Made by a program: the position numbers and the translations under genes. 64,000 bases of DNA, taken from contig JBBCGQ010000001.1 in the NCBI GenBank assembly GCA_037200845.1, positions 62,001 through 126,000 on the forward strand. Reading direction: 5' to 3'. Source of the stretch: Bauldia sp. Its GTDB lineage: Bacteria > Pseudomonadota > Alphaproteobacteria > Rhizobiales > Kaistiaceae. This document shows, one piece after another, positions 41,120 to 52,344 of the stretch. The notes under the pieces are model-generated. The model made no database searches, was not told the origin of the DNA, and saw only the letters and a program-made list of their open reading frames with translations. Every line of letters begins with the position of its first letter. The first letter of the stretch is position 1.

Positions 41120-41632
41120 TTACTGCCCGAGCGCCGCCAGCGCCCGCGTCACGACCTCGCCGACCGGCACGTCGATCGACACGGTCACGGCGCGCTCGTC
41201 GGCCGCCGGCCGCTCCAGCGTCGCCAACTGGCTGTCGAGCAGGCTCGGCGGCATGAAGTGGCCGCGGCGGTTGCCGATGCGCTCGCGCAGCGTCTCGACC
41301 GAGCCGTCGAGGAACACAAACTCGACCGGATGGCCGGCGGCCTTGACGATGCGGTCGCGATAGGCCCGCTTCAGCGCCGAGCACGCCACGACGATGCCCT
41401 CCGGCGCCGCGTCGTGGATCGCACGACCGATGGCGTCGAGCCACGGCCAGCGGTCGTCGTCGTTGAGCGGGATGCCGGCCGACATCTTGGCGATATTGGC
41501 GGGCGGGTGGAATTCGTCGGCGTCGCGGAAGCGGACGCCCAGCCGGCGCCCCATCTCCTCCCCGACACTGGTCTTGCCGCTGCCGGCGACCCCCATGACG
41601 ACGATCGCCATCCGCCCCTTCCCTGCGCTCAT
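41120..41632 (-). CDS. gntK: Gluconokinase
   Basis: ATP-dependent kinase making 6-phosphogluconate from gluconate, 170 residues. P-loop VVMGVAGSGKTSVGEEMGRR, then RFRDADEFHPPANIAKMSAG and IPLNDDDRWPWLDAIGRAIH, with CSALKRAYRDRI and GHFMPPSLLDSQLATLERP near the C-terminus: all are gluconokinase hallmarks. Start MSAGKGRMAIVV is chosen; upstream codons overlap the end of the lpd region. It converges tail to tail with xerC, with no gap. It links to the pentose phosphate and Entner-Doudoroff routes. Confidence 0.94.
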   Translation of the reverse strand: MSAGKGRMAIVVMGVAGSGKTSVGEEMGRRLGVRFRDADEFHPPANIAKMSAGIPLNDDDRWPWLDAIGRAIHDAAPEGIVVACSALKRAYRDRIVKAAGHPVEFVFLDGSVETLRERIGNRRGHFMPPSLLDSQLATLERPAADERAVTVSIDVPVGEVVTRALAALGQ

Positions 41633-41699
41633 CGGGCAATCCATAGCCGCCGCGGGCGGCGGTTGCCAGTGGCCGGCCGGGTGCGGAATATCGCCGGTT

Positions 41700-43106
41700 T
41701 CAGAAATGGATAGGCTTGGTCCAGGCCGCGAAGGCCGCCTCGCGCACGGCTTCCGACAGCGTCGGATGCGCATGGCTGATGCGCGCCAGGTCTTCCGCGG
41801 CGCCGGCGAATTCCATCAGCACGCCGATCTCGGCGATCAGCTCGCCGGCGAACGGCCCGATGATGTGGCCGCCGAGCACGCGGTCGGTCGCGGCATCGGC
41901 GAGGATCTTCACGAAGCCGTCCTTCTCGCCCATGGCGCGGGCGCGGGCATTGGCCGAGAACGGGAACTTGCCGGCGCGATACTCGATGCCCGCCGCCTTC
42001 AGTTCCTCCTCCGTCTTGCCGACCGAGGCGATCTCCGGATGCGTGTAGACCACGGCGGGGATGGTGCCGTAGTCGACATGGCCGTGCTGGCCGGCGGCGA
42101 TCTCGGCGATGGCGACGCCCTCGTCCTCCGCCTTGTGCGCCAGCATCGGGCCGCGGATGGCGTCGCCGATGGCGTAGATGCCGGACACGCTGGTCTGGAA
42201 ATTTTCGTCGACCGTGACGCGGCCGCGCTCGTCGCGCGTGACGCCGATGGCTTCCAGACCGAGGCCCTCGGTGTAGGCGCGCCGGCCGATCGCCACCAGC
42301 ACGATGTCGGCATCGAGCGTCTCGGCGGCGCCGCCCGCGGCCGGCTCGACGTTGACCTTCAGCGTCTTGCCCTTCTTGTCCACCGACGCGACCTTGGACG
42401 ACAGCTTGAAGGCGATGCCCTGGCGCGTGAGGATGCGCTGCGTCTGCTTGGCGACCTCGCCGTCCATGCCGGGCAGGACGCGGTCGAGAAACTCGACCAC
42501 GGTCACCTCGGAGCCGAGCCGCCGCCACACCGAGCCGAGCTCCAGCCCGATGACGCCGGCGCCGACGACCACCAGCCGCGCCGGCACTTGCGCCAGCGTC
42601 AGCGCGCCGGTCGAGGTGACGATGCGCTGCTCGTCGATCTCGACGCCCTTGAGCGGCATCGACTCGGAGCCGGTGGCGATGACGATGGTCTTCGCCTCGA
42701 TCGTCTCGACCTTGCCGTCGCTCGCCGTCACGTTGATCCTGCCGGGCGCGGGGATCGAGCCGACGCCGATGAAGGCATCGATCTTGTTCTTCTTGAACAG
42801 GAACGCGACGCCGGACGTGTTCGCCTCGACGACGGAATCCTTGTGCGCCTGCATCGCCTTCAGGTCGAGCTTGGGCGTACCGACCTTGATGCCGAAATTC
42901 TCGAAGCGCTCGCCGGCTTCCTCGAACAGGTCCGAGGTGTGCAGCAGTGCCTTCGACGGGATGCAGCCGACGTTGAGGCAGGTGCCGCCGAACGTCGCCA
43001 TCTTCTCGACGACGGCGACCTTGAGGCCGAGCTGCGCCGCCTTGATCGCCGCGACGTAGCCGCCGGGGCCCGAGCCGATGACGGCGAAATCATAGGTGGA
43101 TGCCAA
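41700..43106 (-). CDS. lpd: Dihydrolipoamide dehydrogenase (E3)
   Basis: FAD-dependent E3 component that reoxidises lipoamide of the 2-oxoglutarate dehydrogenase complex, 468 residues. It has FAD motif [20 protein letters not shown], redox disulfide [22 protein letters not shown] motif [23 protein letters not shown]-binding [13 protein letters not shown] and C-terminal catalytic His-Glu in [14 protein letters not shown]. It is the last gene of the mdh-sucCDAB-lpd cluster, about 110 bases after a secreted hypothetical gene. Confidence 0.98.
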   Translation of the reverse strand: MASTYDFAVIGSGPGGYVAAIKAAQLGLKVAVVEKMATFGGTCLNVGCIPSKALLHTSDLFEEAGERFENFGIKVGTPKLDLKAMQAHKDSVVEANTSGVAFLFKKNKIDAFIGVGSIPAPGRINVTASDGKVETIEAKTIVIATGSESMPLKGVEIDEQRIVTSTGALTLAQVPARLVVVGAGVIGLELGSVWRRLGSEVTVVEFLDRVLPGMDGEVAKQTQRILTRQGIAFKLSSKVASVDKKGKTLKVNVEPAAGGAAETLDADIVLVAIGRRAYTEGLGLEAIGVTRDERGRVTVDENFQTSVSGIYAIGDAIRGPMLAHKAEDEGVAIAEIAAGQHGHVDYGTIPAVVYTHPEIASVGKTEEELKAAGIEYRAGKFPFSANARARAMGEKDGFVKILADAATDRVLGGHIIGPFAGELIAEIGVLMEFAGAAEDLARISHAHPTLSEAVREAAFAAWTKPIHF

Positions 43107-43214
43107 GGCCGCATGTCTCCGTGAAGTCCGCGAGCGAACAAATAGACGCTTCGCCCGGCCCTGTCAGCGCCCGATTGGCGCATGGCTGGTTTTCGTCCGG
43201 GCGCCGTCCGCGTT

Positions 43215-44006
43215 TCAGTTGGCCGTGTCGTCGGCAGGCGGCAGCAGCTTGTCGATGGCGCCGCCGAGCGACAGGAATTCGAGATTGTAGAAGCGCTGGC
43301 TCCACGCCTCGTCCTTGGAGCACGACGCCGCGAGCGCTGCGGCAGCCTCGGCCGGCGCGCGCTGCCAAAGCACTTTCGCCTCGGCGCCGCCGATAAGCGC
43401 GACGATGTCGTCGCGCGGCAGGCCGGCGGCGACGAGTTTGGCGGCGATCTTGGCGAGCATGTCGTCCCAGTCGTGCACGGTCACAGGCAGGATCGTCGGC
43501 AGGGTCGCCGCCACGCATTCGAGCAGCCGCTTTTCCAATGGCAGCTCGGCGGCGACGGCGTCCTTGATCGCCTGCCATTGCTGGGGGCTCACCGGCGTTG
43601 CGACCGGCGTGATGTCGATGCTGGAGAACACGCGGTCGATCTCCTTGCCCCACCCGTCTCGCTCGACGTAGCCGAGATCGGCGGCCGCCGTCGCGTCGTT
43701 GCAGTCAGCTTGGCCGGCGGGCGGCAGCGCATCGAGGCGGGCCGCGGTTTCCTTGATGAAATCGACAGCGAAACCGTTTGCCCATAACGTCGCGACGAAC
43801 ACGGCCTTGGCCTGCGCCCAGGCAGCATCGTCGCGGACGGGCGAGTCCGGCTTGGCGCACGCGAGCGCCGTGGCGCGATCGCGGACCAGCGCGTCGACAT
43901 AGACGCCAAGCGCCGGCGCCAGCGCACCGGGCGTCACCGTCGTCATGTCGGCGCGGGCGGGAAGGATGAAAAGCAGAGCGAGAAGCGCGGCGGCGAGGAT
44001 GCGCAT
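43215..44006 (-). CDS. Secreted hypothetical protein between sucB and lpd
   Basis: A 263-residue protein with a clear signal peptide (MRILAAALLALLFILPARA, cleavage about residue 19), so it is periplasmic or exported. The mature part is mostly alpha-helical with four cysteines (ALACAKPDSP, ADCNDAT, LLECVAAT, ASCSKDEAW), which could form two disulfides. It lies 17 bases after sucB, so it should be co-transcribed with TCA enzymes that are all cytosolic. I recognise no domain. Confidence 0.75.
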   Translation of the reverse strand: MRILAAALLALLFILPARADMTTVTPGALAPALGVYVDALVRDRATALACAKPDSPVRDDAAWAQAKAVFVATLWANGFAVDFIKETAARLDALPPAGQADCNDATAAADLGYVERDGWGKEIDRVFSSIDITPVATPVSPQQWQAIKDAVAAELPLEKRLLECVAATLPTILPVTVHDWDDMLAKIAAKLVAAGLPRDDIVALIGGAEAKVLWQRAPAEAAAALAASCSKDEAWSQRFYNLEFLSLGGAIDKLLPPADDTAN

Positions 44007-44023
44007 CGCCGCCGTCCCGAGCC

Positions 44024-45259
44024 TTAAAGGTCGAGGATCATGCGCTGCGGGTCTTCCAGCCCTTCCTTGACGCGCACCAGGAAGGTCACCGCCTCGCGGC
44101 CGTCGACGATGCGATGGTCGTAGCTGAGCGCCAGATACATCATCGGCCGCACCTCGACCTTGCCGCCGATGACCACTGGCCGCTCCTGGATCTTGTGCAT
44201 GCCGAGGATGCCCGACTGCGGCGCGTTGAGGATCGGCGTCGACATCAGCGAGCCGTAGATGCCGCCGTTGGTGATGGTGAAGGTGCCGCCCTGCATCTCG
44301 GCCAACTGCAACTGGCTGTCGCGGGCCCGCTTGCCGAGGTCGGCGATCGTCTTCTCGATTTCGGCCAGCGACTTGGTGTCGGCGTCGCGCACCACCGGCA
44401 CGACCAGGCCGCGGTCCGTCCCGACCGCGATGCCGATGTGATAATAATTCTTGTAGACGAGATCGGTGCCGTCGATCTCGGCGTTGACCGCCGGGATCTC
44501 GTGCAGCGCCTGGATGCAGGCCTTCACGAAGAAGCCCATGAAGCCGAGCTTCACGCCGTGCTTCTTCTCGAACAATTCGCGGTAGTCGGTGCGGAGCTTC
44601 ATCACCGCGCTCATATCGACCTCGTTGAAGGTCGTCAGCATCGCCGCGGTGTTCTGCGCTTCCTTCAAGCGGCGCGCGATGGTCTGGCGGAGCCGCGTCA
44701 TCGGCACGCGCTCTTCGCGCGAGGCGTCGTCGGCCGGCGACGGGGCGCGCACCGTGACCGGCGCAGCGGGAGCCGACGGCACGGTGATCGGCGCGGAGAG
44801 CGCGTCGGCCTTGGTGATGCGGCCGTCCTTGCCGCTGCCGTTCGCCGGCGTGACGCCGCGCTCGGTCATGATCTTCTTGGCGGCAGGCGAAGCACCTTCG
44901 ACGGCTGAGGCGGCGGTGGCCGGGGCAGCAGCGGGCTTCGCGGCAGGCGCCGGTGCCGGCGCGGCCTTGGCGGCAGCAGCAGGCGCAGCCGCCTTCGCCG
45001 GGGCAGCGGCGATAGCCTTGGCGTCAACGTTGATGGTGGCAAGGATCGCGCCGAGGCCGACCACGGTGCCCTGCTTGGCCTCGATCTTCTCTATGACGCC
45101 GGCGGACGGCGCCGGAACTTCCAGCGTGACCTTGTCGGTCTCGAGCTCGACGATCGGCTCGTCGGCGGCGACGCTGTCGCCGACCTTCTTGAACCAGGTG
45201 CCGACCGTTGCCTCGGTCACCGACTCGCCGAGCGTCGGTACGCGGATTTCCGTAGCCAT
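44024..45259 (-). CDS. sucB: 2-oxoglutarate dehydrogenase E2, dihydrolipoyl succinyltransferase
   Basis: E2 core of the 2-oxoglutarate dehydrogenase complex, 411 residues. It has one N-terminal lipoyl domain with the lipoylated Lys in [20 protein letters not shown], an Ala/Pro-rich linker, an E3-binding domain ([20 protein letters not shown] with KDGRITKAD) and the acyltransferase domain ending in [20 protein letters not shown]. The two catalytic residues of the HxxxD motif are present. Start [20 protein letters not shown]. Confidence 0.98.
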   Translation of the reverse strand: MATEIRVPTLGESVTEATVGTWFKKVGDSVAADEPIVELETDKVTLEVPAPSAGVIEKIEAKQGTVVGLGAILATINVDAKAIAAAPAKAAAPAAAAKAAPAPAPAAKPAAAPATAASAVEGASPAAKKIMTERGVTPANGSGKDGRITKADALSAPITVPSAPAAPVTVRAPSPADDASREERVPMTRLRQTIARRLKEAQNTAAMLTTFNEVDMSAVMKLRTDYRELFEKKHGVKLGFMGFFVKACIQALHEIPAVNAEIDGTDLVYKNYYHIGIAVGTDRGLVVPVVRDADTKSLAEIEKTIADLGKRARDSQLQLAEMQGGTFTITNGGIYGSLMSTPILNAPQSGILGMHKIQERPVVIGGKVEVRPMMYLALSYDHRIVDGREAVTFLVRVKEGLEDPQRMILDL

Positions 45260-45301
45260 GTCTCAGTCCCCGTTTCGCCTACTCTAGCGAAGGCCCAGTT
45301 C

Positions 45302-48271
45302 CTATTCCGCAAAAGCTTCGTCGAGGAAAGCGTTGAGCTGCGCCAGGTGCCGCGCCATCAGGCCGGTCGCCGTCGCCGCCGCCGCGGCGCGGCCGACGTA
45401 GCGCGGCCGGTCCGCCTTGCCCTCGTTTTGCGCCAGCACCCATTCGAGGTACGGCTCGACGAAGGTCCAGCCGCCCATGTTCTTGGGCTCCTCCTGGCAC
45501 CAGACGATCTCGGCCTGCTTGAAGCGCGACAGCTCGGTCATCAGCGCCTTGGCCGGGAACGGATAGAGCTGCTCGACGCGCAGCAGGTAGACATCGTTGA
45601 TGCCGCGCTGCTCGCGCGACTCGTAGAGGTCGTAGTAGACCTTGCCCGAGCACAGGACGACGCGCCGGATCTTCTCGTCCGGCACCAGCTTGATCTTCTC
45701 GTTCTTGAGGTACTGCGCATCGTCCCACAGGAGACGATGGAACGAAGAATCCGGCCCGAGCTCGGCAAGCGACGACACCGCGCGCTTGTGGCGGAGCAGC
45801 GACTTCGGCGTCATGATGATCAGCGGCTTGCGGAAGTCGCGCTTCAACTGCCGGCGCAGCGAATGGAAGTAGTTCGCCGGCGTCGTCAGGTTGACGACCT
45901 GCATGTTGTCTTCGGCGCAAAGCTGGAGGTAGCGCTCCAGCCGCGCCGACGAATGCTCCGGCCCCTGCCCCTCGTAGCCATGCGGCAAAAGGAGCGTCAG
46001 GCCCGACATGCGCAGCCACTTCTTCTCGCCCGACGAGATGAACTGGTCGATGACCACCTGGGCGCCGTTGGCGAAGTCGCCGAACTGCGCTTCCCACAAG
46101 GTCAGCGCATTCGGCTCGGCGAGCGAATAGCCGTACTCGAAACCGAGCACCGCCTCTTCCGACAGCATCGAGTTGATGACCTCGAAGCGCGCCGCGCCGC
46201 TGGCGAAGGCGTTGAGCGGGATGTAGCGCTCCTCGATGTCCTGATCGAACAGCACGGAGTGGCGCTGCGAGAAGGTGCCGCGTTCCACGTCCTGGCCCGA
46301 CAGGCGGATCGGGTGGCCTTCCTTGATCAGCGAGGCGAAGGCCAGCGACTCGGCGGTCGCCCAGTCGAGCCCGGCGCCGGTGTCGATCGCCTTGCGGCGG
46401 CCGTCGAGCACGCGGCCGACGGTCCTGTGGAGCGCGAAGCCTTCCGGCACCTCGGTCAGCGTCTTGCCGATCGACTTCAGTTCGTCGATCGTGAGGCCGG
46501 TGGCGCCGCGCCGCGGCGCGTCGCCGGCTTCCGCCGACTTGAGGCCGGCCCAGGCGCCGTCGAGCCAATCGGCCTTGTTCGGGCGGTAGTTGATGCCCGC
46601 TTCCAACTCGGCTTCGAGATGCTCGCGCCAGCCGGCCTTAGTCTTCTCGATCTCGTCGTTGGTCAGCAGGCCTTCCTCGACCAGCTTCTTGCCGTAGATC
46701 TCCAGCGTCGTCGGATGCTCGGCGATCGCCTTGTACATGATCGGCTGAGTGAATGCCGGCTCGTCGCCTTCGTTGTGGCCGTGGCGGCGATAGCAGAACA
46801 TGTCGACGACCACCGGCTTGTGGAACTTCTGCCGGAACTCGGTCGCGATCTTGGCGGCGTAGACCACGGCTTCCGGATCGTCGCCGTTGCAATGGAAGAT
46901 CGGCGCCTCGACCATCTTCGCCGTGTCCGACGGATAGGGCGAGGAACGCCCGAAGCGCGGATTGGTGGTGAAGCCGATCTGGTTGTTGATGATGAAATGG
47001 ATAGAGCCGGCGGTGCGGTGACCGCGCAGGCCCGACAGCCCGAAGCATTCCGCAATGACGCCCTGCCCGGCGAACGCCGCGTCGCCGTGCAGCAAGAGCG
47101 GCAGCACGCGCTCGCGCTGTTCCAGCGGCACCACGTCGCCGCGCGGCTGGTCGGCCAGCTTGTCCTGCTTGGCGCGCGCCTTGCCGAGCACCACCGGATC
47201 GACGATCTCGAGATGCGACGGGTTGGCGGTCAGCGACAGGTGCACCCGGTTGCCGCCGAACTCGCGGTCCGACGAGGCGCCGAGGTGATACTTGACGTCG
47301 CCCGAGCCTTCGACGTTGTCGGGCGAGGCCGACCCGCCCTTGAACTCGTGGAAGATGGCGCGGTGCGGCTTGCCGAGCACGTTGGCGAGGACGTTGAGGC
47401 GCCCACGATGGGCCATGCCGACGACGATCTCCTGCACGCCGAGCGCGCCGCCGCGCTTGATGATCTGCTCCAGCGCCGGGACGAGCGACTCCGAGCCGTC
47501 GAGGCCGAAGCGCTTGGTGCCGGTGAACTTGGCGTCGCAGAACTTCTCGAAGCCTTCCGCCTCAACCAGCTTGTTGAAGATCGCCTTCTTGCCTTCCGGC
47601 GTGAACGCGATGCCCTTGTCCGGCCCCTCGACGCGCTCCTGGATCCACGCCTTCTCGACCGGGTCGGAGATGTGCATGAACTCGATTCCGAGCGTCGAGC
47701 AGTAGGTGCGGCGGAGAATGTCGACCATCTCGCGGACGGTCGCGAACTCCATGCCGAGGACCTTGTCGATGAAGATCTTGCGGTCGAGGTCGCCCTCGCG
47801 GAAGCCGTAGTGGCCGGGATCGAGCTCGTCCTCGTTCGACACCAGCTCGAGGTTCAGCGGATCGAGGTTGGCGTGGAAATGGCCGCGCACGCGGTAGGCG
47901 CGGATCATCATCAGCGCGTGGATCGAATCGCGCGTCGCCTGGGTGACCCCGGCCTCGCTGAGCGGCGCGCCCTTGGCGGCGGCGACCGACTTGATCTTGT
48001 CCGCCGTCCTGGTCGCGACCTCGGCCCAGTTGCCGTCGAGCGCCGCGGTCAGTTCGCCGTTCAACAGCGGCGGCCAGCCCGGCCGCTGCCACGACGGCTT
48101 GTTTTCCGCCTCGGGGATATCCTTCAGCCCCTCGAAAAACGCGCGCCAGTCGGCATCGAGCGACTGCGGGTCGCGCTGATACCGGGCGTGCAAATCTTCG
48201 AGGTAGGGCGCGTTGGCGCCGTAGAGGAAGGATGTCGCCGCGAATTCCTTATTCGCGTCCTGCCGTGCCAT
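45302..48271 (-). CDS. sucA: 2-oxoglutarate dehydrogenase E1
   Basis: Thiamine-diphosphate-dependent decarboxylase that feeds succinyl groups to SucB, 989 residues. The N-terminal helix FLYGANAPYLEDLHARYQRD is typical. ThDP and active-site motifs are GMAHRGRLNVLANVLGKPHR, LLHGDAAFAGQGVIAECFGL, TAGSIHFIINNQIGFTTNPR and RRHGHNEGDEPAFTQP. The C-terminal half includes the transketolase-like pyrimidine domain (GTFSQRHSVLFDQDIEERYI). It is 127 bases downstream of sucD. Confidence 0.98.
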   Translation of the reverse strand: MARQDANKEFAATSFLYGANAPYLEDLHARYQRDPQSLDADWRAFFEGLKDIPEAENKPSWQRPGWPPLLNGELTAALDGNWAEVATRTADKIKSVAAAKGAPLSEAGVTQATRDSIHALMMIRAYRVRGHFHANLDPLNLELVSNEDELDPGHYGFREGDLDRKIFIDKVLGMEFATVREMVDILRRTYCSTLGIEFMHISDPVEKAWIQERVEGPDKGIAFTPEGKKAIFNKLVEAEGFEKFCDAKFTGTKRFGLDGSESLVPALEQIIKRGGALGVQEIVVGMAHRGRLNVLANVLGKPHRAIFHEFKGGSASPDNVEGSGDVKYHLGASSDREFGGNRVHLSLTANPSHLEIVDPVVLGKARAKQDKLADQPRGDVVPLEQRERVLPLLLHGDAAFAGQGVIAECFGLSGLRGHRTAGSIHFIINNQIGFTTNPRFGRSSPYPSDTAKMVEAPIFHCNGDDPEAVVYAAKIATEFRQKFHKPVVVDMFCYRRHGHNEGDEPAFTQPIMYKAIAEHPTTLEIYGKKLVEEGLLTNDEIEKTKAGWREHLEAELEAGINYRPNKADWLDGAWAGLKSAEAGDAPRRGATGLTIDELKSIGKTLTEVPEGFALHRTVGRVLDGRRKAIDTGAGLDWATAESLAFASLIKEGHPIRLSGQDVERGTFSQRHSVLFDQDIEERYIPLNAFASGAARFEVINSMLSEEAVLGFEYGYSLAEPNALTLWEAQFGDFANGAQVVIDQFISSGEKKWLRMSGLTLLLPHGYEGQGPEHSSARLERYLQLCAEDNMQVVNLTTPANYFHSLRRQLKRDFRKPLIIMTPKSLLRHKRAVSSLAELGPDSSFHRLLWDDAQYLKNEKIKLVPDEKIRRVVLCSGKVYYDLYESREQRGINDVYLLRVEQLYPFPAKALMTELSRFKQAEIVWCQEEPKNMGGWTFVEPYLEWVLAQNEGKADRPRYVGRAAAAATATGLMARHLAQLNAFLDEAFAE

Positions 48272-48398
48272 CTTTTTGGTCCCGCGGGAGGAGGTCCCGC
48301 GCTCTCATTTCCGCGCAGCCACAGTGCCACGCTCTAAAGGCCGATCACCAGACAATCAACCGGGATTTTCAGGACCCTTATGTGGGGTCCGGCCCCAC

Positions 48399-49280
48399 TC
48401 ACCTCAAGACTTCGACCAGAGTACGACCGATACGGGCGGGCGAGTCGGAAACGGTGACCCCCGCCGACCGCATCGCCTCGATCTTGTCTTCCGCCCCACC
48501 GTGGCCGCCGGCAATGATCGCGCCGGCATGACCCATGCGGCGGCCGGGCGGCGCGGTACGCCCGGCAATGAACCCAACCACGGGTTTCTTACGTCCGCGT
48601 GACGCTTCATCCTTCAGAAACTGTGATGCCATCTCCTCCGACGACCCGCCGATCTCGCCGATCATCACGATAGAGTGAGTGGCCGGGTCGGCGAGAAACA
48701 TCTCGAGCACGTCGATGAAATCCATGCCCTTGACCGGGTCGCCGCCGATGCCGACGGCGGTGGTCTGGCCGAGCTTGACGTTGCTGGTCTGGAATACCGC
48801 CTCGTAGGTCAGCGTGCCGGAGCGCGAAACGATCCCGACCGAGCCTTGGCTGAAGATGTTGCCCGGCATGATGCCGATCTTGCATTTGCCCGACGTCATC
48901 ACGCCCGGGCAGTTCGGCCCGACCAGCCGCGACTTCGAGCCGGTCAGCGCCCGCTTCACCTTCACCATGTCCAGCACCGGGATGCCCTCGGTGATGGTGA
49001 CGATCAGCGGAATCTCGGCCGCAATCGCTTCCAGGATGGCGTCGGCGGCGAACGGCGGCGGCACGTAGATGACGGTGGCATCGGGCTTGGTCGCGGCGAC
49101 GGCTTCCAGCACAGTGTCGAACACCGGCAGGTCGAGGTGCGTCTGCCCGCCCTTCCCCGGCGAAACGCCGCCGACCATTTTCGTGCCGTAGGCGATCGCC
49201 TGCTCGGAATGGAAGGTGCCGTTCTTGCCGGTGAAGCCCTGGCAGATGACCTTGGTCGATGCGTCGATGAGGATGGACAT
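48399..49280 (-). CDS. sucD: Succinyl-CoA synthetase alpha subunit
   Basis: Alpha subunit of succinyl-CoA synthetase, 293 residues, which carries the phosphorylated histidine. It starts [20 protein letters not shown]. CoA-binding fold [40 protein letters not shown], and the active-site His near [20 protein letters not shown]. Start shares one base with the stop of sucC. The 127-base gap to sucA has a GGACCC/GGGTCC hairpin, which might modulate read-through. Confidence 0.98.
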   Translation of the reverse strand: MSILIDASTKVICQGFTGKNGTFHSEQAIAYGTKMVGGVSPGKGGQTHLDLPVFDTVLEAVAATKPDATVIYVPPPFAADAILEAIAAEIPLIVTITEGIPVLDMVKVKRALTGSKSRLVGPNCPGVMTSGKCKIGIMPGNIFSQGSVGIVSRSGTLTYEAVFQTSNVKLGQTTAVGIGGDPVKGMDFIDVLEMFLADPATHSIVMIGEIGGSSEEMASQFLKDEASRGRKKPVVGFIAGRTAPPGRRMGHAGAIIAGGHGGAEDKIEAMRSAGVTVSDSPARIGRTLVEVLR

Positions 49281-50479
49281 CAGGCAGCCTTCCCCACCGC
49301 CGCGACGACCTTCTGCGCCGCATCGTCGAGGTCGTCGGCGTTGATCACGTTGAGGCCGGACTCGGCGATGATCTTCTTGCCGAGCTCGACGTTGGTGCCT
49401 TCCAGCCGCACGACCAGCGGCATGTTGAGGCCGGTCTCCTTGACCGCGGCGAGGATGCCCTCCGCGACGATGTCGCAGCGCATGATGCCGCCGAAGATGT
49501 TGACCAGGATGCCCTTCACCTTGGGATCGGCGGTGATGATCTTGAAGGCCGCCGTCACCCGCTCCTTCGGTGCGCCGCCGCCGACGTCGAGGAAATTAGC
49601 CGGCGCGCCGCCGTAGAGCTTGATGATGTCCATGGTCGCCATCGCGAGGCCGGCGCCGTTGACCATGCAGCCGATGGTGCCGTCGAGCGCGATGTAGTTG
49701 AGCTCGTTCTTCTGCGCCTCGACTTCCTTGGGGTCCTCTTCCGCCTCGTCGCGCAGCGACTCGATGTCGGGATGGCGGAAGAGCGCGTTGTCGTCGAAGC
49801 TGATCTTGGCATCGAGGCAGATGAGCTTGCCGCCCTTGGTGACCACCAGCGGATTGATCTCGAGCAGGCTCATGTCCTTGGCGACGAACGCCGTGTAGAT
49901 CTGCGCGATCAGCGCACCGCACTGCTTGACCAGGTCGCCGCGAAGGCCGAGGCCGTAGCCCAGCGTCTGGCCGATATGCGGCGAGTAGCCGGCCGCCGGA
50001 TCGACGCTGACCGTGACGATCTTCTCCGGCGTGTGCGCGGCGACTTCCTCGATGTCCATGCCGCCCGCCTGCGATGCGATGAACGCGACGCGGCCGGTGG
50101 CGCGATCGACCAGCGCCGAGAGATACAGCTCGCGCTCGATGTCGGAGCCTTCCTCGATGTAGAGGCGGCGCACGACGCGGCCCTCATGGCCGCTCTGCTT
50201 GGTGACCAGAGTCTTGCCGAGCATCTGGCGGGCGTTGTCGACCACCTCGGCGACCGACTTCGCGACGCGCACGCCGCCCTTGTCGCCGGCCGCGGCTTCC
50301 TTGAACTTGCCCTTGCCGCGCCCGCCGGCGTGGATCTGCGACTTCACCACCCACACCGGGCCGGGCAGCGACTTCGCCGCCTTCTCCGCCTCGTCGGCCG
50401 AGAAGATCGCGACGCCGTTGGCAAGCGGCACGCCGAAGGTGCGCAGCACCGCCTTCGCCTGATACTCGTGGATGTTCAT
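49280..50479 (-). CDS. sucC: Succinyl-CoA synthetase beta subunit
   Basis: ATP-grasp beta subunit of succinyl-CoA synthetase, 399 residues. It starts [23 protein letters not shown]-grasp segments are [20 protein letters not shown] and [20 protein letters not shown], and the ligase domain has [20 protein letters not shown] and [20 protein letters not shown]. It lies 31 bases after mdh in the usual alphaproteobacterial order. Confidence 0.98.
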   Translation of the reverse strand: MNIHEYQAKAVLRTFGVPLANGVAIFSADEAEKAAKSLPGPVWVVKSQIHAGGRGKGKFKEAAAGDKGGVRVAKSVAEVVDNARQMLGKTLVTKQSGHEGRVVRRLYIEEGSDIERELYLSALVDRATGRVAFIASQAGGMDIEEVAAHTPEKIVTVSVDPAAGYSPHIGQTLGYGLGLRGDLVKQCGALIAQIYTAFVAKDMSLLEINPLVVTKGGKLICLDAKISFDDNALFRHPDIESLRDEAEEDPKEVEAQKNELNYIALDGTIGCMVNGAGLAMATMDIIKLYGGAPANFLDVGGGAPKERVTAAFKIITADPKVKGILVNIFGGIMRCDIVAEGILAAVKETGLNMPLVVRLEGTNVELGKKIIAESGLNVINADDLDDAAQKVVAAVGKAA

Positions 50480-50510
50480 TGGCGCCGCTCGTCTCCGCCG
50501 GCTGCCGCCG

Positions 50511-51545
<1,035 letters not shown>

Positions 51546-51669
51546 CTAACCCTATTGATGGTGCGGTGCAAGAGGCGGAATTGGTGAGGTCCGTACCCGG
51601 CGGAAAAGATTCCGGATGGAGGGCGCGGGCCGGGGATTGAGCCTCGCGGGGCGCGCCTAGCCCTCGAGG

Positions 51670-52080
51670 TTATCGCGAGGCGACGCGCGGTCGACCGCCA
51701 CGTTTGCCGTTGGCGCGCGCCGCTTCGGCCTTCGCCGCGCTTCGCACGGAGCCGCCGGCCACGCCGAGCTGCGCCGCCATCCATTTCTTCGAGCCGAAGA
51801 TGCCCTGCATCAGAGACGGGACGTAGAGATCGGCATCGAGCTTAGGGAAATAGATGCCGAAGCCCGACGGGCTGATCTCGATCGTATTCAGCTCCTGGGG
51901 CGTCGCGTGTTCCAGCCCCTCGGCGAGACTCGGCGGGAATGCCAGTTCGACGCCATTGCTGAGGCTGACGATCACGCGATCGCGGCGCCGGTCGTAGCGC
52001 GCACCGATGGCGGCAGGTTCAGTTGTGCGCCGCGCCGCGGAACGGCGCTTCGCGGCCGTGAACTCCTCACGCCCGGCCAT
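51670..52080 (-). CDS. DUF2442-domain protein, putative partner of the DUF4160 protein
   Basis: A 136-residue protein. The middle matches the DUF2442 pattern: ARYDRRRDRVIVSLSNGVEL, AFPPSLAEGLEHATPQELNT and IEISPSGFGIYFPKLDADLY VPSL in sequence. The C-terminal tail is basic (RSAAKAEAARANGKRGGRPR), suggesting nucleic-acid contact. ATG at 52080 is chosen because GGAGGAAG lies about seven bases upstream. It overlaps the DUF4160 gene by 14 bases. Such DUF4160-DUF2442 pairs are arranged like type II toxin-antitoxin modules; function here is inferred from arrangement only. Confidence 0.78.
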   Translation of the reverse strand: MAGREEFTAAKRRSAARRTTEPAAIGARYDRRRDRVIVSLSNGVELAFPPSLAEGLEHATPQELNTIEISPSGFGIYFPKLDADLYVPSLMQGIFGSKKWMAAQLGVAGGSVRSAAKAEAARANGKRGGRPRVASR

Positions 52081-52315
52081 GTATCTTCCTCCATTCCGCA
52101 CAAAGGACAGGCACCTTGTCGTCCAGCACCCGACGGATCGCCACGACCTGCCGCCGATCGATGCCGTAGGTCTCGCGCAGCTCCACCGGCCCGCCGGGAC
52201 AGTTCAGGTTGAACACCGCCTCGCCGCCGGCGCCGACGACATGCACATGCGACGGCGCATGATCGGCCGGGTAGACGACAACCCGATATCCGGCAAATCG
52301 CAGCACCGTCGGCAT
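52067..52315 (-). CDS. DUF4160-domain small protein
   Basis: An 82-residue protein with the DUF4160 signature: MPTVLRFAGYRVVVYPADHA, PSHVHVVGAGGEAVFNLN and a closing VLDDKVPVLCAEWRKIHG. The HVHV segment is the usual conserved core. It is followed immediately, with overlap, by the DUF2442 gene, and a perfect 20-bp palindrome lies ten bases ahead of its start. That arrangement fits an autoregulated two-gene module. No biochemical activity is established for the family. Confidence 0.8.
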   Translation of the reverse strand: MPTVLRFAGYRVVVYPADHAPSHVHVVGAGGEAVFNLNCPGGPVELRETYGIDRRQVVAIRRVLDDKVPVLCAEWRKIHGRA

Positions 52316-52324
52316 GGTTCATAT

Positions 52325-52344
52325 AAACCCAACCGGTTGGGTTT
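52325..52344. promoter_or_regulatory. Perfect 20-bp palindrome before the DUF4160/DUF2442 pair
   Basis: AAACCCAACC followed directly by its reverse complement. It sits between the zapE stop and the DUF4160 start, where an autoregulatory operator would be expected. It could instead be the terminator hairpin of zapE, since a TTTT follows on the other strand, but there is no loop, which favours a protein-binding site. Confidence 0.7.

Noticed and set aside
45347-48337. 996-codon open frame opposite sucA
   Set aside because: Antisense shadow of a highly conserved gene in GC-rich DNA; composition is Arg/Ala/Gly-rich with no recognisable domain.
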